Notes under the pieces: generated by a model
Told to the model about the DNA's origin: nothing
Database searches by the model: none
The model's input: the letters and a program-made list of their open reading frames with translations, nothing else
Assembly (NCBI GenBank): GCA_963747315.1
Contig: CAVVEQ010000006.1
Span: 62,001-126,000, forward strand
Reading direction: 5' to 3'
DNA length: 64,000 nucleotides
Source of the DNA: CAVVEQ01 sp963747315
GTDB taxonomy: Bacteria; Chloroflexota; Anaerolineae; Anaerolineales; Anaerolineaceae
In this document: piece by piece, positions 1-9,565 of the stretch
How positions within the stretch are numbered: the stretch's first letter is position 1
Layout of the letters: every line of letters starts with the position of its first letter
Translations under genes and position numbers: made by a program

Positions 1-123
1 CTTTTCAAAGAAAAGAAATCCGCTCGGATCACGAAAGGAAGCTGTGTGTTTCATTTTCATCCGTCCGACTCAATCTGGTTAGGATATGCCATTTTATTAG
101 GATAGCCAAATATTCCTGAAAAT

Positions 124-357
124 TTATTCTGGTTTTTCCCCTGGTATTGATTCCGGTGAATCTGTCTGCCCTGAAGATTCAGGATCAATTTTCTTTTTTG
201 ACAATGCACCTTTGATTTTTTTCCAATAAACCTTCACTGCAAATGCAGCACCCAGCGCAGCTGCTATCACCATTTGCAGCAGGATGCTTCCGGATCCTGG
301 ATCAAGATACATCCTATCGCGAGCCAGTGGAGCAAAGAAATCTAAGATTTGATTCAT
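124..357 (-). CDS. small single-pass membrane protein of polysaccharide loci
   Basis: This 77-residue protein has a conserved-looking segment YLDPGSGSILLQ at about residues 17-28. A hydrophobic helix follows (about 28-44), then a Lys-rich stretch and a polar Ser/Glu/Pro tail. Small proteins with a YLDPG(S/T)GS motif before one membrane helix occur in bacterial polysaccharide and surface-glycan clusters, but I know of no assigned function. It is the last gene of the leftward glycan operon, 17 bp after neuB, so a membrane role in that pathway is an inference. The first 123 bases of the window show no gene I can support. Confidence 0.6.
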   Translation of the reverse strand: MNQILDFFAPLARDRMYLDPGSGSILLQMVIAAALGAAFAVKVYWKKIKGALSKKKIDPESSGQTDSPESIPGEKPE

Positions 358-374
358 GCTTCATATCTCCATTA

Positions 375-1257
375 TTAATTGGATTTTTGTACCCGGCGAA
401 GTTTTCGAAGTGATGAAAGTTCGGAGTCATAGACTTTCTTGACCCCATCGCCCATCGCTTGTTCCGTCACACGGATGTATTTCACTAATCGCTCGAAGCC
501 GCCAGGCTCCACCGAGGCTGCCTGGTCAGTTCCCCAGAGTGCGCGGTCAAGGGTGATGTGCCGTTCCACCAGGTTTGCTCCCAGCGCGACCGCCACAACC
601 GAAGGGATCAAACCTACTTCATGCCCGGAGTACCCCACCGGACAGGGAAACTTTTCTTTCAAAGTTGGGATCATTTTTCAAGTTAAGTTCATCCGGTTCA
701 CAAGGGTAAGTGCTTGTGGCGTGAGTGATACTAAGATTTTCAGTTCCAAGCAATTTCACCGCGGCCTCTATCTCTTGCATCGTAGACATCCCCGTGGAAA
801 GGATCAACGGTCTGCTGGTTTTCCGAAGATGCTTTAAGAGACTATGATCGGTGAGTGAAGCGGAAGGGATCTTATAACAGCTCGGGTGAAACGTTTCCAG
901 AAAATCCACCGAAGGCTCATCCCAAACAGAGGCAAACCAGGTGATCCCGGTTTCAGAGCAGCAACGATCGATCTCCTTGTACTGTTCCTTTGAAAACTCA
1001 ACTCTCTCGCGGTATTCCAGGTAGGAGATGTATCCCCAGGGTGTTTCGCGCATTTGCCCGCGTTGTTCCGGGGGTACGCAGATCTCCGGGGTGCGTTTTT
1101 GAAATTTCACCGCATCCACTCCAGCCTGGGCGGCGGCGGCGATCATTTTTTTCGCCAACTCCAGATCACCATTGTGGTTGATCCCGATCTCCGCCACGAT
1201 ATACGCTGGGAATCCGTCCCCCAGCTTGCGATCATTGATCTTGAATTCTTTTTGCAT
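375..1257 (-). pseudogene. neuB: N-acetylneuraminate-type synthase, one-base frameshift
   Basis: NeuB-family enzymes condense phosphoenolpyruvate with an N-acetyl hexosamine to make a nine-carbon nonulosonic acid. The first reading frame (1257 down to about 680) encodes the TIM-barrel start, with VAEIGINHNGD and the VKFQKR motif. The second frame (ending at 375) encodes PVGYSGHE and the end of the barrel. Joined, they give about 293 residues, shorter than the usual 330-350 because no C-terminal SAF domain follows. The break lies in a five-T run at 674-678 (AAAAA on the coding strand). Removing one base restores ELNLK-MIPTLKEKF, the expected family sequence. It lies directly downstream of the CMP-transferase gene. 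The break is either a sequencing error or a recent inactivation. Confidence 0.85.
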
Positions 1258-1276
1258 TCAATCACCTCTATTTGTC

Positions 1277-2509
1277 TTAATTCGAAGCATTTTCCATCAG
1301 AATATCGCACAGTTCGCGAACTGCACCATGCCCGCCCTTGAAACTGAGTACACGGTCAGCCGCGCGCAGTACCGCTGGCTGGGAATCCGCCGGAGCAATG
1401 AAGCAGCCCACGATGGGCTGGCAGGGTAAATCATTGATGTCGTTACCCATATAAATCGCTTCTCTGGGATCGATCCCGCGCTCCACAAGGATCTGTTTCA
1501 GAAGGGAGGCTTTATCCATGATTCCCTGGAAAACTTCAACGTTCATTTTCTTGCAACGAGCGGTCACCACCGGGTTTGTTTCCTGTGAGATCACCACGGG
1601 ATGGACGCTGGTCTTCTGACGCAACAATGATAAACCCAGGCTATCACTACGATTGCCCGCCACACGTTCGCGCCCTCCTTCATCCACCCACACGCGGTTA
1701 TCAGTAAGGACGCCATCGAAATCCATCACAAGCAGGGAGACTTTTGAGGGAATCCCGCGTCGTTTCTTTGCCGGATCCACGAACTCCATGCCGCTGTTCA
1801 GTACCAGATATTCATATCGCTTCCAATCAAAGGGCGAATCGATATCGCTTGTGTATCGTGCATCCAATATTAGCGGAAGGACGATGTCACCGCTAAGTGA
1901 ATTCTGCCTGCGGATTGTCGCCACCCGGATCGCATCTATGTGCCCAGTCTGCCAAAATATTGGTGGTAAAACCTGGCGGGGGGCATTGTAGGGTTCGGAG
2001 AGCCCAGGGACATGCAGGAGTGGCTTCATCGGTTTTTTGTCCCCATCAAGAACCCACATTTTATGAGGATTCTGACCTGCTGGTACGACCCCGCGGACCG
2101 AATCCGCATCGGGGTGATCGATCAACTTTCGGACAGCATTATCCACGCAATCCAATGGGCGGAAAGGAGATGTAGGACGAAGCTGAACCACAATCTCCGG
2201 CTCATAACCTTCGTGTTCCTTCAACCAATCCAAAGCCTGAACAAATACAGGTAGATCGGTGGAATCATCCCGGGCAAATGCCGCCGGACGCAGGAAGGGT
2301 GTCTCCGCACCGAATTGCCTGGCAACTACCGCTATTTCCTCATCATCCGTGGAAACGATAACCCGGGTGACGGTTTCTGCCTGCAGCCCGGCTTCGATAC
2401 TGTAGGCGATCAGAGGGTAGCCAGCAAAAAGGCGAATGTTCTTCCGCGGGATACCCTTGGAACCGCCACGCGCAGGAATGATCGCCAGGACTTCTGGTTT
2501 CTTTACCAT
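1277..2509 (-). CDS. neuA: CMP-nonulosonic acid synthetase fused to HAD phosphatase
   Basis: This 410-residue two-domain protein begins with an acylneuraminate cytidylyltransferase (about 1-235), with the nucleotide-binding signature IIPARGGSKGIPRKN near residue 10 and QLRPTSPFR mid-domain. A linker leads to a KdsC-like HAD phosphatase (about 255-410) with the aspartate motif DFDGVLTD and the metal motif GNDINDL. The first domain activates a sialic-type acid with CTP. The second probably dephosphorylates a 9-phosphate precursor, although loss of that activity is known in some fused homologues. The start overlaps the upstream SDR stop by 7 bp, indicating coupling. It pairs functionally with the adjacent neuB. 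Confidence 0.88.
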   Translation of the reverse strand: MVKKPEVLAIIPARGGSKGIPRKNIRLFAGYPLIAYSIEAGLQAETVTRVIVSTDDEEIAVVARQFGAETPFLRPAAFARDDSTDLPVFVQALDWLKEHEGYEPEIVVQLRPTSPFRPLDCVDNAVRKLIDHPDADSVRGVVPAGQNPHKMWVLDGDKKPMKPLLHVPGLSEPYNAPRQVLPPIFWQTGHIDAIRVATIRRQNSLSGDIVLPLILDARYTSDIDSPFDWKRYEYLVLNSGMEFVDPAKKRRGIPSKVSLLVMDFDGVLTDNRVWVDEGGRERVAGNRSDSLGLSLLRQKTSVHPVVISQETNPVVTARCKKMNVEVFQGIMDKASLLKQILVERGIDPREAIYMGNDINDLPCQPIVGCFIAPADSQPAVLRAADRVLSFKGGHGAVRELCDILMENASN

Positions 2510-3324
2510 GCCGTCCAGCCTCCATCCACAACTACGTTGGAGCCGGTCATATATGACGAGGCATCCGACGCCAAAAACAACAATGCGCCGTTCATCTCAT
2601 CCTGTTTCGCCATCCTACCGAGCACGGTACGGGCGGAATAGTTCTGGTTGAACACCTCATCATGGTTGTTATAGACTCCGCCTGGGGTGAGCGCATTCGC
2701 GCGGATATTTTTCCCGGCATAATAAGTAGCCAGGTAGCGGGTGAGCCCTAGCACACCGGCTTTGGTTACCGAGTAATACACCGGTTTGAATTGATCTGGT
2801 TTTCCAGGTTTCTTATAGATTCGCTGATCCGGACCCACCAGGCCATATGTGGAGCAAATATTGATGATGACTCCCTGTTCCCTCTCTACCATTTTCCCGG
2901 TTGCCGCCTGGGCACAGAGGAACATACCTGTAAGGTTAACATCCAGTGCTTGCCTCCAGGCATCCAGGGGAAAAGTTTCGAAGGCATTCGAAGCTTGCTC
3001 GTGATGGGTTTCATCGAATTTCGGGTCTTTGGCTGCGGAACAAACCAGGATATCCGGTCCACCAAACTTTTCATCGCACTCCGCAACCATGTGTTTCACA
3101 GAATCCGGGTCAGTGACATCCACTTTGACGGCGGCTGCCAGCATTCCCCGTGCGGTAATGGAAAGTGCGGTTCCTTCGGCAGCCTCCTGGTTGAAATCAG
3201 CCACGATAACCGCTGCGCCTGCCTGGGCAAGCGTCATGCAGAATTGTCGTCCCAGTAGCCCTGCCCCCCCGGTAATAATTGCCGAGCGACCTTTGAGGTT
3301 GAATTTGTCAAAAATGCTATCCAT
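2503..3324 (-). CDS. SDR-family NAD(P)-dependent oxidoreductase
   Basis: This 273-residue short-chain dehydrogenase has the cofactor motif TGGAGLLG at residues 18-25 and the catalytic YSVTK (Tyr-x3-Lys) about two-thirds along. Near the C-terminus it has the usual GSNVVVDGGWTAW ending of classical SDRs. The substrate is not evident. Its place between a Gfo/Idh oxidoreductase and the neuA fusion suggests oxidation or reduction of a sugar or nonulosonate intermediate, which is inference. The stop codon overlaps the neuA start, and an ATG preceded by purine-rich sequence supports the chosen start. Confidence 0.8.
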   Translation of the reverse strand: MDSIFDKFNLKGRSAIITGGAGLLGRQFCMTLAQAGAAVIVADFNQEAAEGTALSITARGMLAAAVKVDVTDPDSVKHMVAECDEKFGGPDILVCSAAKDPKFDETHHEQASNAFETFPLDAWRQALDVNLTGMFLCAQAATGKMVEREQGVIINICSTYGLVGPDQRIYKKPGKPDQFKPVYYSVTKAGVLGLTRYLATYYAGKNIRANALTPGGVYNNHDEVFNQNYSARTVLGRMAKQDEMNGALLFLASDASSYMTGSNVVVDGGWTAW

Positions 3325-3338
3325 GAATCATCCTTTTT

Positions 3339-4316
3339 CTACCCGCAGTTCTTCGCGGAAATATCATAGATTTGCTGAACCAACTGCTGGGTTCGGATCC
3401 CATCCTCCAGAGTGCAGATAGGCTCTTCCTCGCCGTGCGCCACCCGGATAAAGTGACGCATCTCATCCAGGAATAGATCATTTCGATCAAATCCTTCGGG
3501 CGGCAGGGTGGTCTCCCAATTCCCGGTGGACGTCCGGAAAAGCCTGGCAGCCCCGGTGTTATTTTTCCATTCGATCAACCCTTCGCTCCCGGTGATCTCC
3601 AGCATGTGAAGCGGTGGCTGGCGGAAATAATCCAGGACCAGGCTGCCCTCGACCCCTGAAGGGTATTTCAAGTGGGCTTTGGCCAGGTCTTCCACATCGA
3701 TCTCGAGCGGGCTGACCTTGCCGGTAAATGCCCATCGCAGGGCTGCATCACCGAAGATCCATCCCAGATAATCCAACGGATGGCAGAGCGTCCGTACCAC
3801 CCCACCCCCCAGGTCTGTCCGGGCAGCGTAACTTTGGCGGTAATCCTCCCAGGGATGCCACCCAGGCAGGTATTCGCCCCACTGGCAAATGAAGCTGAGC
3901 GGCGTACCAATAATCCCTTTTTGAACCCACTCCGCGACCTTTAGTAATGTTGGGTGAAAGCGAAACTGGAAACCCATCAACAACCTGCTCTCACCCGTTT
4001 TCAACGCGGATTTTAGCTCATCTATGCGGTCAAAATTGTGAGAGACCGGTTTTTCCATCAGAATCGCGTATCCAGCCCGGGCAGCCGGGATAGCCACATC
4101 CAGGTGCAATGCCGTCGGGTTGGAGATGACAACCCCATGCGGTCTTTCGGCGAGTGCAGCGTTGAGGTCAAAAAATACAGGCAAATCAGAGAATTCTTCC
4201 AGATCCAGAGTGCTGTGATTTGTCCGGTAAAGAATGATATCCCGCTCACCCAGAGCGATCAGATTTCGAAGATGGCGGCGGCCGATGGAACCCAACCCGG
4301 CGATCATGAATTTCAT
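3339..4316 (-). CDS. Gfo/Idh/MocA-family sugar oxidoreductase
   Basis: This 325-residue protein has an N-terminal Rossmann fold (GLGSIGRRH at residues 7-15) and the family's EKPVSHN motif near residue 90. An alpha/beta substrate domain follows, containing GGVVRTLCHPLDYL. Such enzymes oxidise or epimerise nucleotide sugars and cyclitols with NAD(P). In nonulosonate clusters they often sit beside neuA/neuB homologues, so a role in making a modified sialic-type sugar is plausible but not proven. The stop lies 14 bp upstream of the next gene's start. Its own start overlaps the upstream gene by 4 bp (ATGA). Confidence 0.82.
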   Translation of the reverse strand: MKFMIAGLGSIGRRHLRNLIALGERDIILYRTNHSTLDLEEFSDLPVFFDLNAALAERPHGVVISNPTALHLDVAIPAARAGYAILMEKPVSHNFDRIDELKSALKTGESRLLMGFQFRFHPTLLKVAEWVQKGIIGTPLSFICQWGEYLPGWHPWEDYRQSYAARTDLGGGVVRTLCHPLDYLGWIFGDAALRWAFTGKVSPLEIDVEDLAKAHLKYPSGVEGSLVLDYFRQPPLHMLEITGSEGLIEWKNNTGAARLFRTSTGNWETTLPPEGFDRNDLFLDEMRHFIRVAHGEEEPICTLEDGIRTQQLVQQIYDISAKNCG

Positions 4317-5773
4317 GCCGAACGCACCTCTTCGTAAGTATTATTCAGAAGCGATACAAGGAAATCACCGGTGCGTTTGCCTGCACTCCCATTGGTGAAA
4401 GTGACTTCTTCTTGAATGAATTTCATTCTGGTGACACTGCCGCCTTTGGGATCCTTTAGGTATTCTTCAATAGCTGTTTTCAGTTGATTAGTGTTAAAGA
4501 TCACCTTGCCTGCACCCGCATTGCGGAAGCGTTGATGGGTGGGCCATTCACCGATCTCAGACAGCGCCAGGGAAAAATGATCCTTGCGGTTCCAGCCGCC
4601 CGGTGCATCGATACACATGCTGATAATTGGTCGGTCATGAATGGCTGCCTCCACAACCATGGTGGAATAGACCGTCAGGAATACATCCGAATACGCCATC
4701 ATGGAAGTCTTCTCGGGCATGTCCTCACCGGAATAATAACCCAATTCTCCACCTAGGGGTACCGGTTCCACGACATGTACGTGCGGATACTCTACTGCCA
4801 GGCTGCGGATCTTTTCCCGTTCCCCCGCAAAAAGAGGATCGCTTAAAAAGTGATTCGGGTGCAGGCGGATAAGCAGCTGGCAGGGTTCGGATAATTTCTC
4901 CGATCCAACCAATTTCGCCAAAGCCTCCACATTCTGGAAATTCGGGGAAAATGTTATGAAACTGCAGGCGTACCCGAGCAATTTCCGCGTAGGATCCAAC
5001 TTGTGCAAACGGAAGTACTCTTCGCGATCAAGGAGCCATTCCTTGCGGAAGTAACCATCGTAGGAGGGGATCCCTCCGATATGCACCCTGCGTGGATCCC
5101 AATCGTCGCCGTCGACCAGCTCCTGAACCTGCTTTTCAGACCAGCAGGTGATCCAATCCACCGGTGCACCTGGCAACGAGTAACTGGAGGGATTATCCCA
5201 GCCAACGACCACCGCGGCAGTCTGGATTCCCCTCCGGTGCGCCTCCCGAAGCAGATAGCGATCCAACCGCCACCCGGGAGTGCTTGCGATGACCATGTCC
5301 GGACCGTATTTTTCGAAGAGGTCATGGTAGAGTTCGGGGGAATATCGAAGCTGAGCATTCCGCACCCAATTCCGGGCGCTTTTCGACCTTCTCATCAACC
5401 AAACGAAAGCCTTCATGAAAGGCATCAGAAGTCGTCGTTTTCCTTCCGCCTCCGCCTGGACCTGGCGGATATGGCTGGTAAGCGCTTCCAAATTGATACT
5501 GCCAGAGGCTCCCACCCGCCGCAGGAATTGCAGCCACCACTGCCTGCCGGGTTGAACGTTCTCGGCATAAGCATGGGCTTCCTTAAGTCGCAGTCCCTCC
5601 ACTTTCAATCCAGGCTTTCCAAAACGCCTGGTGATCTGGTCGATCAAGCCGTCATCCGTCATCAGGATCACTTCGATCCCCGAATTGAGCAGTGTCGGTA
5701 CAACGTCACTTTGCAGGAAGTAAACCACTGCCAACCCATGATCCGCACTGATGAAAACTCGTTTTGGCATCAA
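4313..5773 (-). CDS. putative GT-B glycosyltransferase of the glycan cluster
   Basis: This 486-residue protein has no membrane segment. Its N-terminal half begins VFISADHGLAVVYFL. Its C-terminal half has a region of the kind that binds nucleotide sugars (FLTVYSTMVVEAAIHDRPII), resembling CDP-glycerol glycerophosphotransferases and capsule transferases. I cannot assign donor or acceptor. It starts MMPK, is coupled by a 4-bp overlap to the Gfo/Idh gene downstream, and follows the GT2 gene by 7 bp. A cytosolic role assembling the exported glycan is inferred from context. Confidence 0.6.
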   Translation of the reverse strand: MMPKRVFISADHGLAVVYFLQSDVVPTLLNSGIEVILMTDDGLIDQITRRFGKPGLKVEGLRLKEAHAYAENVQPGRQWWLQFLRRVGASGSINLEALTSHIRQVQAEAEGKRRLLMPFMKAFVWLMRRSKSARNWVRNAQLRYSPELYHDLFEKYGPDMVIASTPGWRLDRYLLREAHRRGIQTAAVVVGWDNPSSYSLPGAPVDWITCWSEKQVQELVDGDDWDPRRVHIGGIPSYDGYFRKEWLLDREEYFRLHKLDPTRKLLGYACSFITFSPNFQNVEALAKLVGSEKLSEPCQLLIRLHPNHFLSDPLFAGEREKIRSLAVEYPHVHVVEPVPLGGELGYYSGEDMPEKTSMMAYSDVFLTVYSTMVVEAAIHDRPIISMCIDAPGGWNRKDHFSLALSEIGEWPTHQRFRNAGAGKVIFNTNQLKTAIEEYLKDPKGGSVTRMKFIQEEVTFTNGSAGKRTGDFLVSLLNNTYEEVRSA

Positions 5774-5780
5774 AAATCTC

Positions 5781-6723
5781 TCAATCCCGGTAATAAATAT
5801 TGAAAATTCGGTTGTAAATCCCGAGGAGCAGGGATTTTACCGGTTTTGCGTCAAAAAATCTGTGTTCTTTTCGTACGCTGCGTTTTCGTTCCCGATCATT
5901 AGGCAACATTGTATTGCTGAGATTCATCGCCAACGGCTGGACAGTCATCAAGCGCAGGTAACCAGCATCGTTCATCCGCCGGTCCAGTTCTTTCACCTGC
6001 CCCATCGGGCGGTCCATTTCAAAGGGTAGGAATTCAGCCAGGACAGATTTGCGGGCAGCGAATTGCCAATGGGAGCCACCTGCATAGACCTGCAACCCTT
6101 TGTATGTAAGACGGATATCTTCAGCGTTCTCGATCAGGCTGCGGCTGTACTCTTCGGTTTGCCCCAGGCTAAGGTTGAACTCGTGGAGCGTCTGGAATGG
6201 AACCAGGTGCCCACGTTCGAGCTTAACGCCATTTTCCCTTTCAGCCCAGGCAATTGTCTTTGAGTAGTAATCCGGATTCGTTTGAAAAGGTCGCGCGGTG
6301 ACCATGCCCGTGTTCGGGTAGGTTTCCAAAATTCTGACGGATTCGCCCAACCAACCTGCGGCAAAACGGCAATCGTTATCCGTATATGCGATGATCTCAC
6401 CCGGAGCGCTGGAAAGGATGATGTTCCATGCGCCGCCCTTGCCCAGGTTCTTTTCTGAAAGGATCAGGTACTGGATCTTACCGGCCTCCTGGGTTGCACG
6501 AAGATAGGTGACGACCTCCTCGCAGGAGCCGTTATCAAACACCAGCAGGTCGTATTCTTCTGGGGTGTTCTCCCAGATGCTCGTCAGACAGGCATCGAGG
6601 ACATTCAGCATGTCTGCGTAATACCCGCTGAGGAATGGGATGTAACTTTAACACCGCAACCGTAATTCTTGCCGGGCGGGCTACGTCCTTCACGAATTTT
6701 GCTGGATTTTGACCGATCCTCAT
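5781..6723 (-). pseudogene. family 2 glycosyltransferase, one-base frameshift
   Basis: This is a GT-A family 2 glycosyltransferase. After the break the protein shows LLVFDNGSCEE, the NLGKGGAWN segment and DNDCR (the DxD-like metal/nucleotide site), then about 150 residues of acceptor domain. Before the break another frame encodes MRIGQNPAKFVKDVARPARITVAVL. Removing one base from the TTT at 6647-6649 joins ITVAVL to SYIPFLSGYYADML, restoring the beta-strand-loop-helix expected at this N-terminus. The restored protein is about 313 residues. The start at 6723 is preferred because AGAGG lies about 10 bases upstream. It is probably functional if the indel is a sequencing error. Confidence 0.8.
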
Positions 6724-6759
6724 TCTTTCAAATCCTCTTTGTTCATTATGCATCCGCGA

Positions 6760-7692
6760 TTAAGCGGAGGATTTTCCCAATTTTCTAAAAGCTGGGCGGA
6801 ATTCCCGGTAGGCTTTGACCGGGTGAAAAATTGTAAAAAACACCTGGTTGAGCAAATTGGAATTCAGCTTTCGTACCGGCCAGGTTTCCACTTCCCGGGC
6901 AGTGGACGCGAAAGTTCTCTTTTTCCTCCTCAATTCCCCATCCAAGAGGAGCCAGTCACAATCCTCCAGGTGGAAAATTGTACGCTTTCCACCAGCGAGC
7001 CGGATATTTTCTCCAGATTCTGGAAGGCGGTAATGCGGTTTTCCGCCCGGCAGATGATTGTAATCATGGTCCTGATGGATGACCGTGATCGAAGCTGTGG
7101 CATCAACCACCTTCCATCCTTCCCGGCGGCCTTGGTAGATCATCCAATTATCCCAGCCGGCGCGCCCCACTGCGAAATCGGGAATCTCTTGAAAGCAGGA
7201 ACGCGGAAACAGGAAATAATCGCTCCCCATCGGGGGATGAAGCTTTCCTTTGGTTTGTACCTCTTCCATGATTTGGCCTTCCCATCCGTTCGATTCACCT
7301 ATGGATTCGCGTACATCCAGGTCCCAGCGCTGCCCAACGACCAGGAATCGCTCTGCCAGTTCCAGGGTTATTCGAGCGCTTTCGAGGAAATCCGGCAGCA
7401 GAAGAATATCAGCGTTGACATAGGCAAGAAGCTGGCTTGCATTGATGTTCCTGCCCAGTTCAAAGATCGAAGAGATAAGCGGAGTGCCTTCCTTGTTGGT
7501 TTTCACTTCGGGAAGATGCCTGACGCCAAGATCAGCAGCCGTTTTCCCGATGCCCTCCTCTCCACCGATCAGCGCGATCTCCACATCCTTTCCAAGTGTT
7601 GTCCAGGTTCGAATGGCATTGCGTTGGATCAAGTCGATATGCGCCTCGCGAAACGGCTTGGGAGCTGTAAAGATCGTGACGAGCGGTGTCAT
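6760..7692 (-). CDS. GT-A-like glycosyltransferase
   Basis: This 310-residue protein starts PLVTIFTAPKPF and contains AYVNADILLLPDF near residue 95, a DxD-like site in the position expected for a GT-A fold glycosyltransferase. SDYFLFPRSCF and GRAGWDNWMIYQGRREG follow. I do not recognise a precise family. It overlaps the upstream cytidylyltransferase by 4 bp, so it is translated as part of the cluster. A transferase step on the exported glycan is the likely role, inferred from fold hints and context. Confidence 0.6.
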   Translation of the reverse strand: MTPLVTIFTAPKPFREAHIDLIQRNAIRTWTTLGKDVEIALIGGEEGIGKTAADLGVRHLPEVKTNKEGTPLISSIFELGRNINASQLLAYVNADILLLPDFLESARITLELAERFLVVGQRWDLDVRESIGESNGWEGQIMEEVQTKGKLHPPMGSDYFLFPRSCFQEIPDFAVGRAGWDNWMIYQGRREGWKVVDATASITVIHQDHDYNHLPGGKPHYRLPESGENIRLAGGKRTIFHLEDCDWLLLDGELRRKKRTFASTAREVETWPVRKLNSNLLNQVFFTIFHPVKAYREFRPAFRKLGKSSA

Positions 7693-8456
7693 TTCTTCAC
7701 TCCACGCTCATCAACATCCAGGTAGCTTTTATGCGCAGTGGCGGCATTGATGTTCATCAATTCCGGGTGGGATTCCACCAATTCCAGCACTTCTTCCCAC
7801 CGAAAATCTTCCCGGGGGAGGAAATGGCTATAGATCTTTTGGATCAGCTCCAGGTCTTCGGCTGTGTCCACCGTCCAGCGCAAGCCGCCAAAGTCCGGGT
7901 CGTGGTTCAGGATTTTCAAATTGAACCTGCCTGGCTGGTCGTAAAGGTAGGGGAATACATGTTCCCGCTCAGCGGGATTTGAAGCTTCCCGCCAGGCGCG
8001 CTCAAGCGCTGAAAAAGTACTCACTTCCACATCCAGGCCGATCGGGTAGGTGCGGTGGAAGGGCGGCGGTAGCCGCGTGGCGGAGAAATCAACTCCATCT
8101 TCCCGGCAAGCCTGAATCGTTTCATCGATCAATCCAGGATCGATCACCGGGCAATCCGCAGTGATACGAGTAATAAATTGCGGTTTGTGCAGGAGGGCTG
8201 CCTGATAATAGCGGTCAAGCACATCTTGCATCGAGCCGCGGAAGCAATCCACACCATGCCTTTCGCACCACATTACCAGTGAATCATCACTTGGATCTGC
8301 AGTTGTCGCAACCAGGACATGGTCAATCTGCCGTGCAAGGCTTACGCGGTCCAGCACGCGTTCCAGCATAGGCTTGCCGCAGATATCCAGTAGCACCTTT
8401 CCCGGAAGGCGGCTGGAGGACATGCGTGCCTGTATGATGGCCAGGGTTTCGATCAC
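7689..8456 (-). CDS. SpsF/PseF-type cytidylyltransferase
   Basis: This 255-residue nucleotidyltransferase begins IIQARMSSSRLPGK, the characteristic start of the SpsF/PseF family that activates sugars with CTP. RITADCPVIDP follows in the middle and GGLRWTVDTAEDL near the C-terminus, both typical of the family. PseF makes CMP-pseudaminic acid, and SpsF relatives occur in spore-coat and surface-glycan clusters. The nearby PseI-type synthase and PseB dehydratase support a pseudaminic-type substrate, but PseC, PseG and PseH are not seen in this window. It has 4-bp overlaps with both neighbours. Confidence 0.8.
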   Translation of the reverse strand: MIETLAIIQARMSSSRLPGKVLLDICGKPMLERVLDRVSLARQIDHVLVATTADPSDDSLVMWCERHGVDCFRGSMQDVLDRYYQAALLHKPQFITRITADCPVIDPGLIDETIQACREDGVDFSATRLPPPFHRTYPIGLDVEVSTFSALERAWREASNPAEREHVFPYLYDQPGRFNLKILNHDPDFGGLRWTVDTAEDLELIQKIYSHFLPREDFRWEEVLELVESHPELMNINAATAHKSYLDVDERGVKK

Positions 8457-9565
8457 TGCGAACCATCCCGGGCAATCTTGTATGCTTCGAAAAGTTGTAA
8501 TGAATTCTTATTCCAATCAGCTTTCTGCTCAGCGAGCTCCCGGTTTTGGCTGCCCAACTCAACCAGTCGGGAGATCGAAGCGGATGATTGAACCATCACG
8601 CGTGCCAAACCATTTGCGTCACCATCGCGGAAAATCCAGCCATTGGTTCCATCCCGCACCCACTCAAGGTTGGCAGGAATATCAGAAACCGCGACCGGCT
8701 TTCCGCAAGCCATCGCTTCCAGGAGGGAAACGGAAGATCCATCCACGTGTGAAGCGCTCACATAAAGATCTGCCGCGCGGTAGGTACCCGGTAAATCCTG
8801 CAATCCGATCCTCCCGGGTCGGTGGATCCATTTTCCAGCCCCAGCTTCATCTATCAATGTAGCGAATTTTTCCGCCAGCGACCCGTCTCCCACCAGCATC
8901 AGTCGCAGGGCAGGGTTTTCCTTGATCGCCTTGAAGAAAGCTTCCAAAACGATATCCACCCCGTAGCGCGGTTCCCAGGCGCGGTTGCAGAGCAGGATGA
9001 AATTGTTCTCCCATCCCAGCTTTTCGCGTAGTGCAGATCCATCGCCAGGCGAAAAATATTCCAGATCTACGCCCCAGGGAAAATTTACTATACTTTCTTC
9101 TGGAAACCCCATCTCGATGGCTTTTTTTGCAGTCGCCCTGCAGTCCACCAGCAGAGATCCGCTCTCATTAAGCGCTTTTTGCGCCTTCTGCCATGTTTCA
9201 TTGGATAGATCGACATCCTGCATCAGGTCAAACCCCCAGGACATGGCCGTGAGAGGCTTAAAACCCGTCAGGGAAACCAAATAGGCACAATCCGGTAGCG
9301 GACCGGCATGCACCAGATCCGGTTTCACCTTTAGAAAAATGTCCGCGAGTTCCTTGCAAAGTTCCTCGATTTCCCCGTTCTTTCTGGACTCCAAAGAGGA
9401 TTTCCACGCAAGTTCCTTGATCTTTTCCGGCAAGACGATGTTACGGGATTCGAGGCTTTCTCCCTCCAGCCGGAGCAGGAATACTTCATGATCGCTTTTC
9501 GATAGCACTCTCAAAAAACGTTCGTCGTGCGGGGAATAATCGCGGGTAAAGTAGATCAGTCTCAC
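8453..9565 (-). CDS. family 4 (GT-B) glycosyltransferase
   Basis: This 370-residue retaining GT-B enzyme has the family 4 donor-binding region AADLYVSASHVDGSSVSLLEAMACGKPV, with the EX7E-type pattern, at about residues 268-296. It is followed by SDIPANLEWV. The N-terminal domain has DLVHAGPLPDCAYL. It transfers a sugar from a nucleotide donor to the growing glycan at the cytoplasmic face. Substrate cannot be told from sequence. Four-base overlaps with the flanking genes place it in the same translational unit. Confidence 0.82.
   Translation of the reverse strand: MRLIYFTRDYSPHDERFLRVLSKSDHEVFLLRLEGESLESRNIVLPEKIKELAWKSSLESRKNGEIEELCKELADIFLKVKPDLVHAGPLPDCAYLVSLTGFKPLTAMSWGFDLMQDVDLSNETWQKAQKALNESGSLLVDCRATAKKAIEMGFPEESIVNFPWGVDLEYFSPGDGSALREKLGWENNFILLCNRAWEPRYGVDIVLEAFFKAIKENPALRLMLVGDGSLAEKFATLIDEAGAGKWIHRPGRIGLQDLPGTYRAADLYVSASHVDGSSVSLLEAMACGKPVAVSDIPANLEWVRDGTNGWIFRDGDANGLARVMVQSSASISRLVELGSQNRELAEQKADWNKNSLQLFEAYKIARDGSQ

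Noticed and set aside
375..1257. Programmed frameshifting in neuB
   Set aside because: There is no slippery heptamer with a downstream stem, and similar single-base breaks occur in many unrelated genes.
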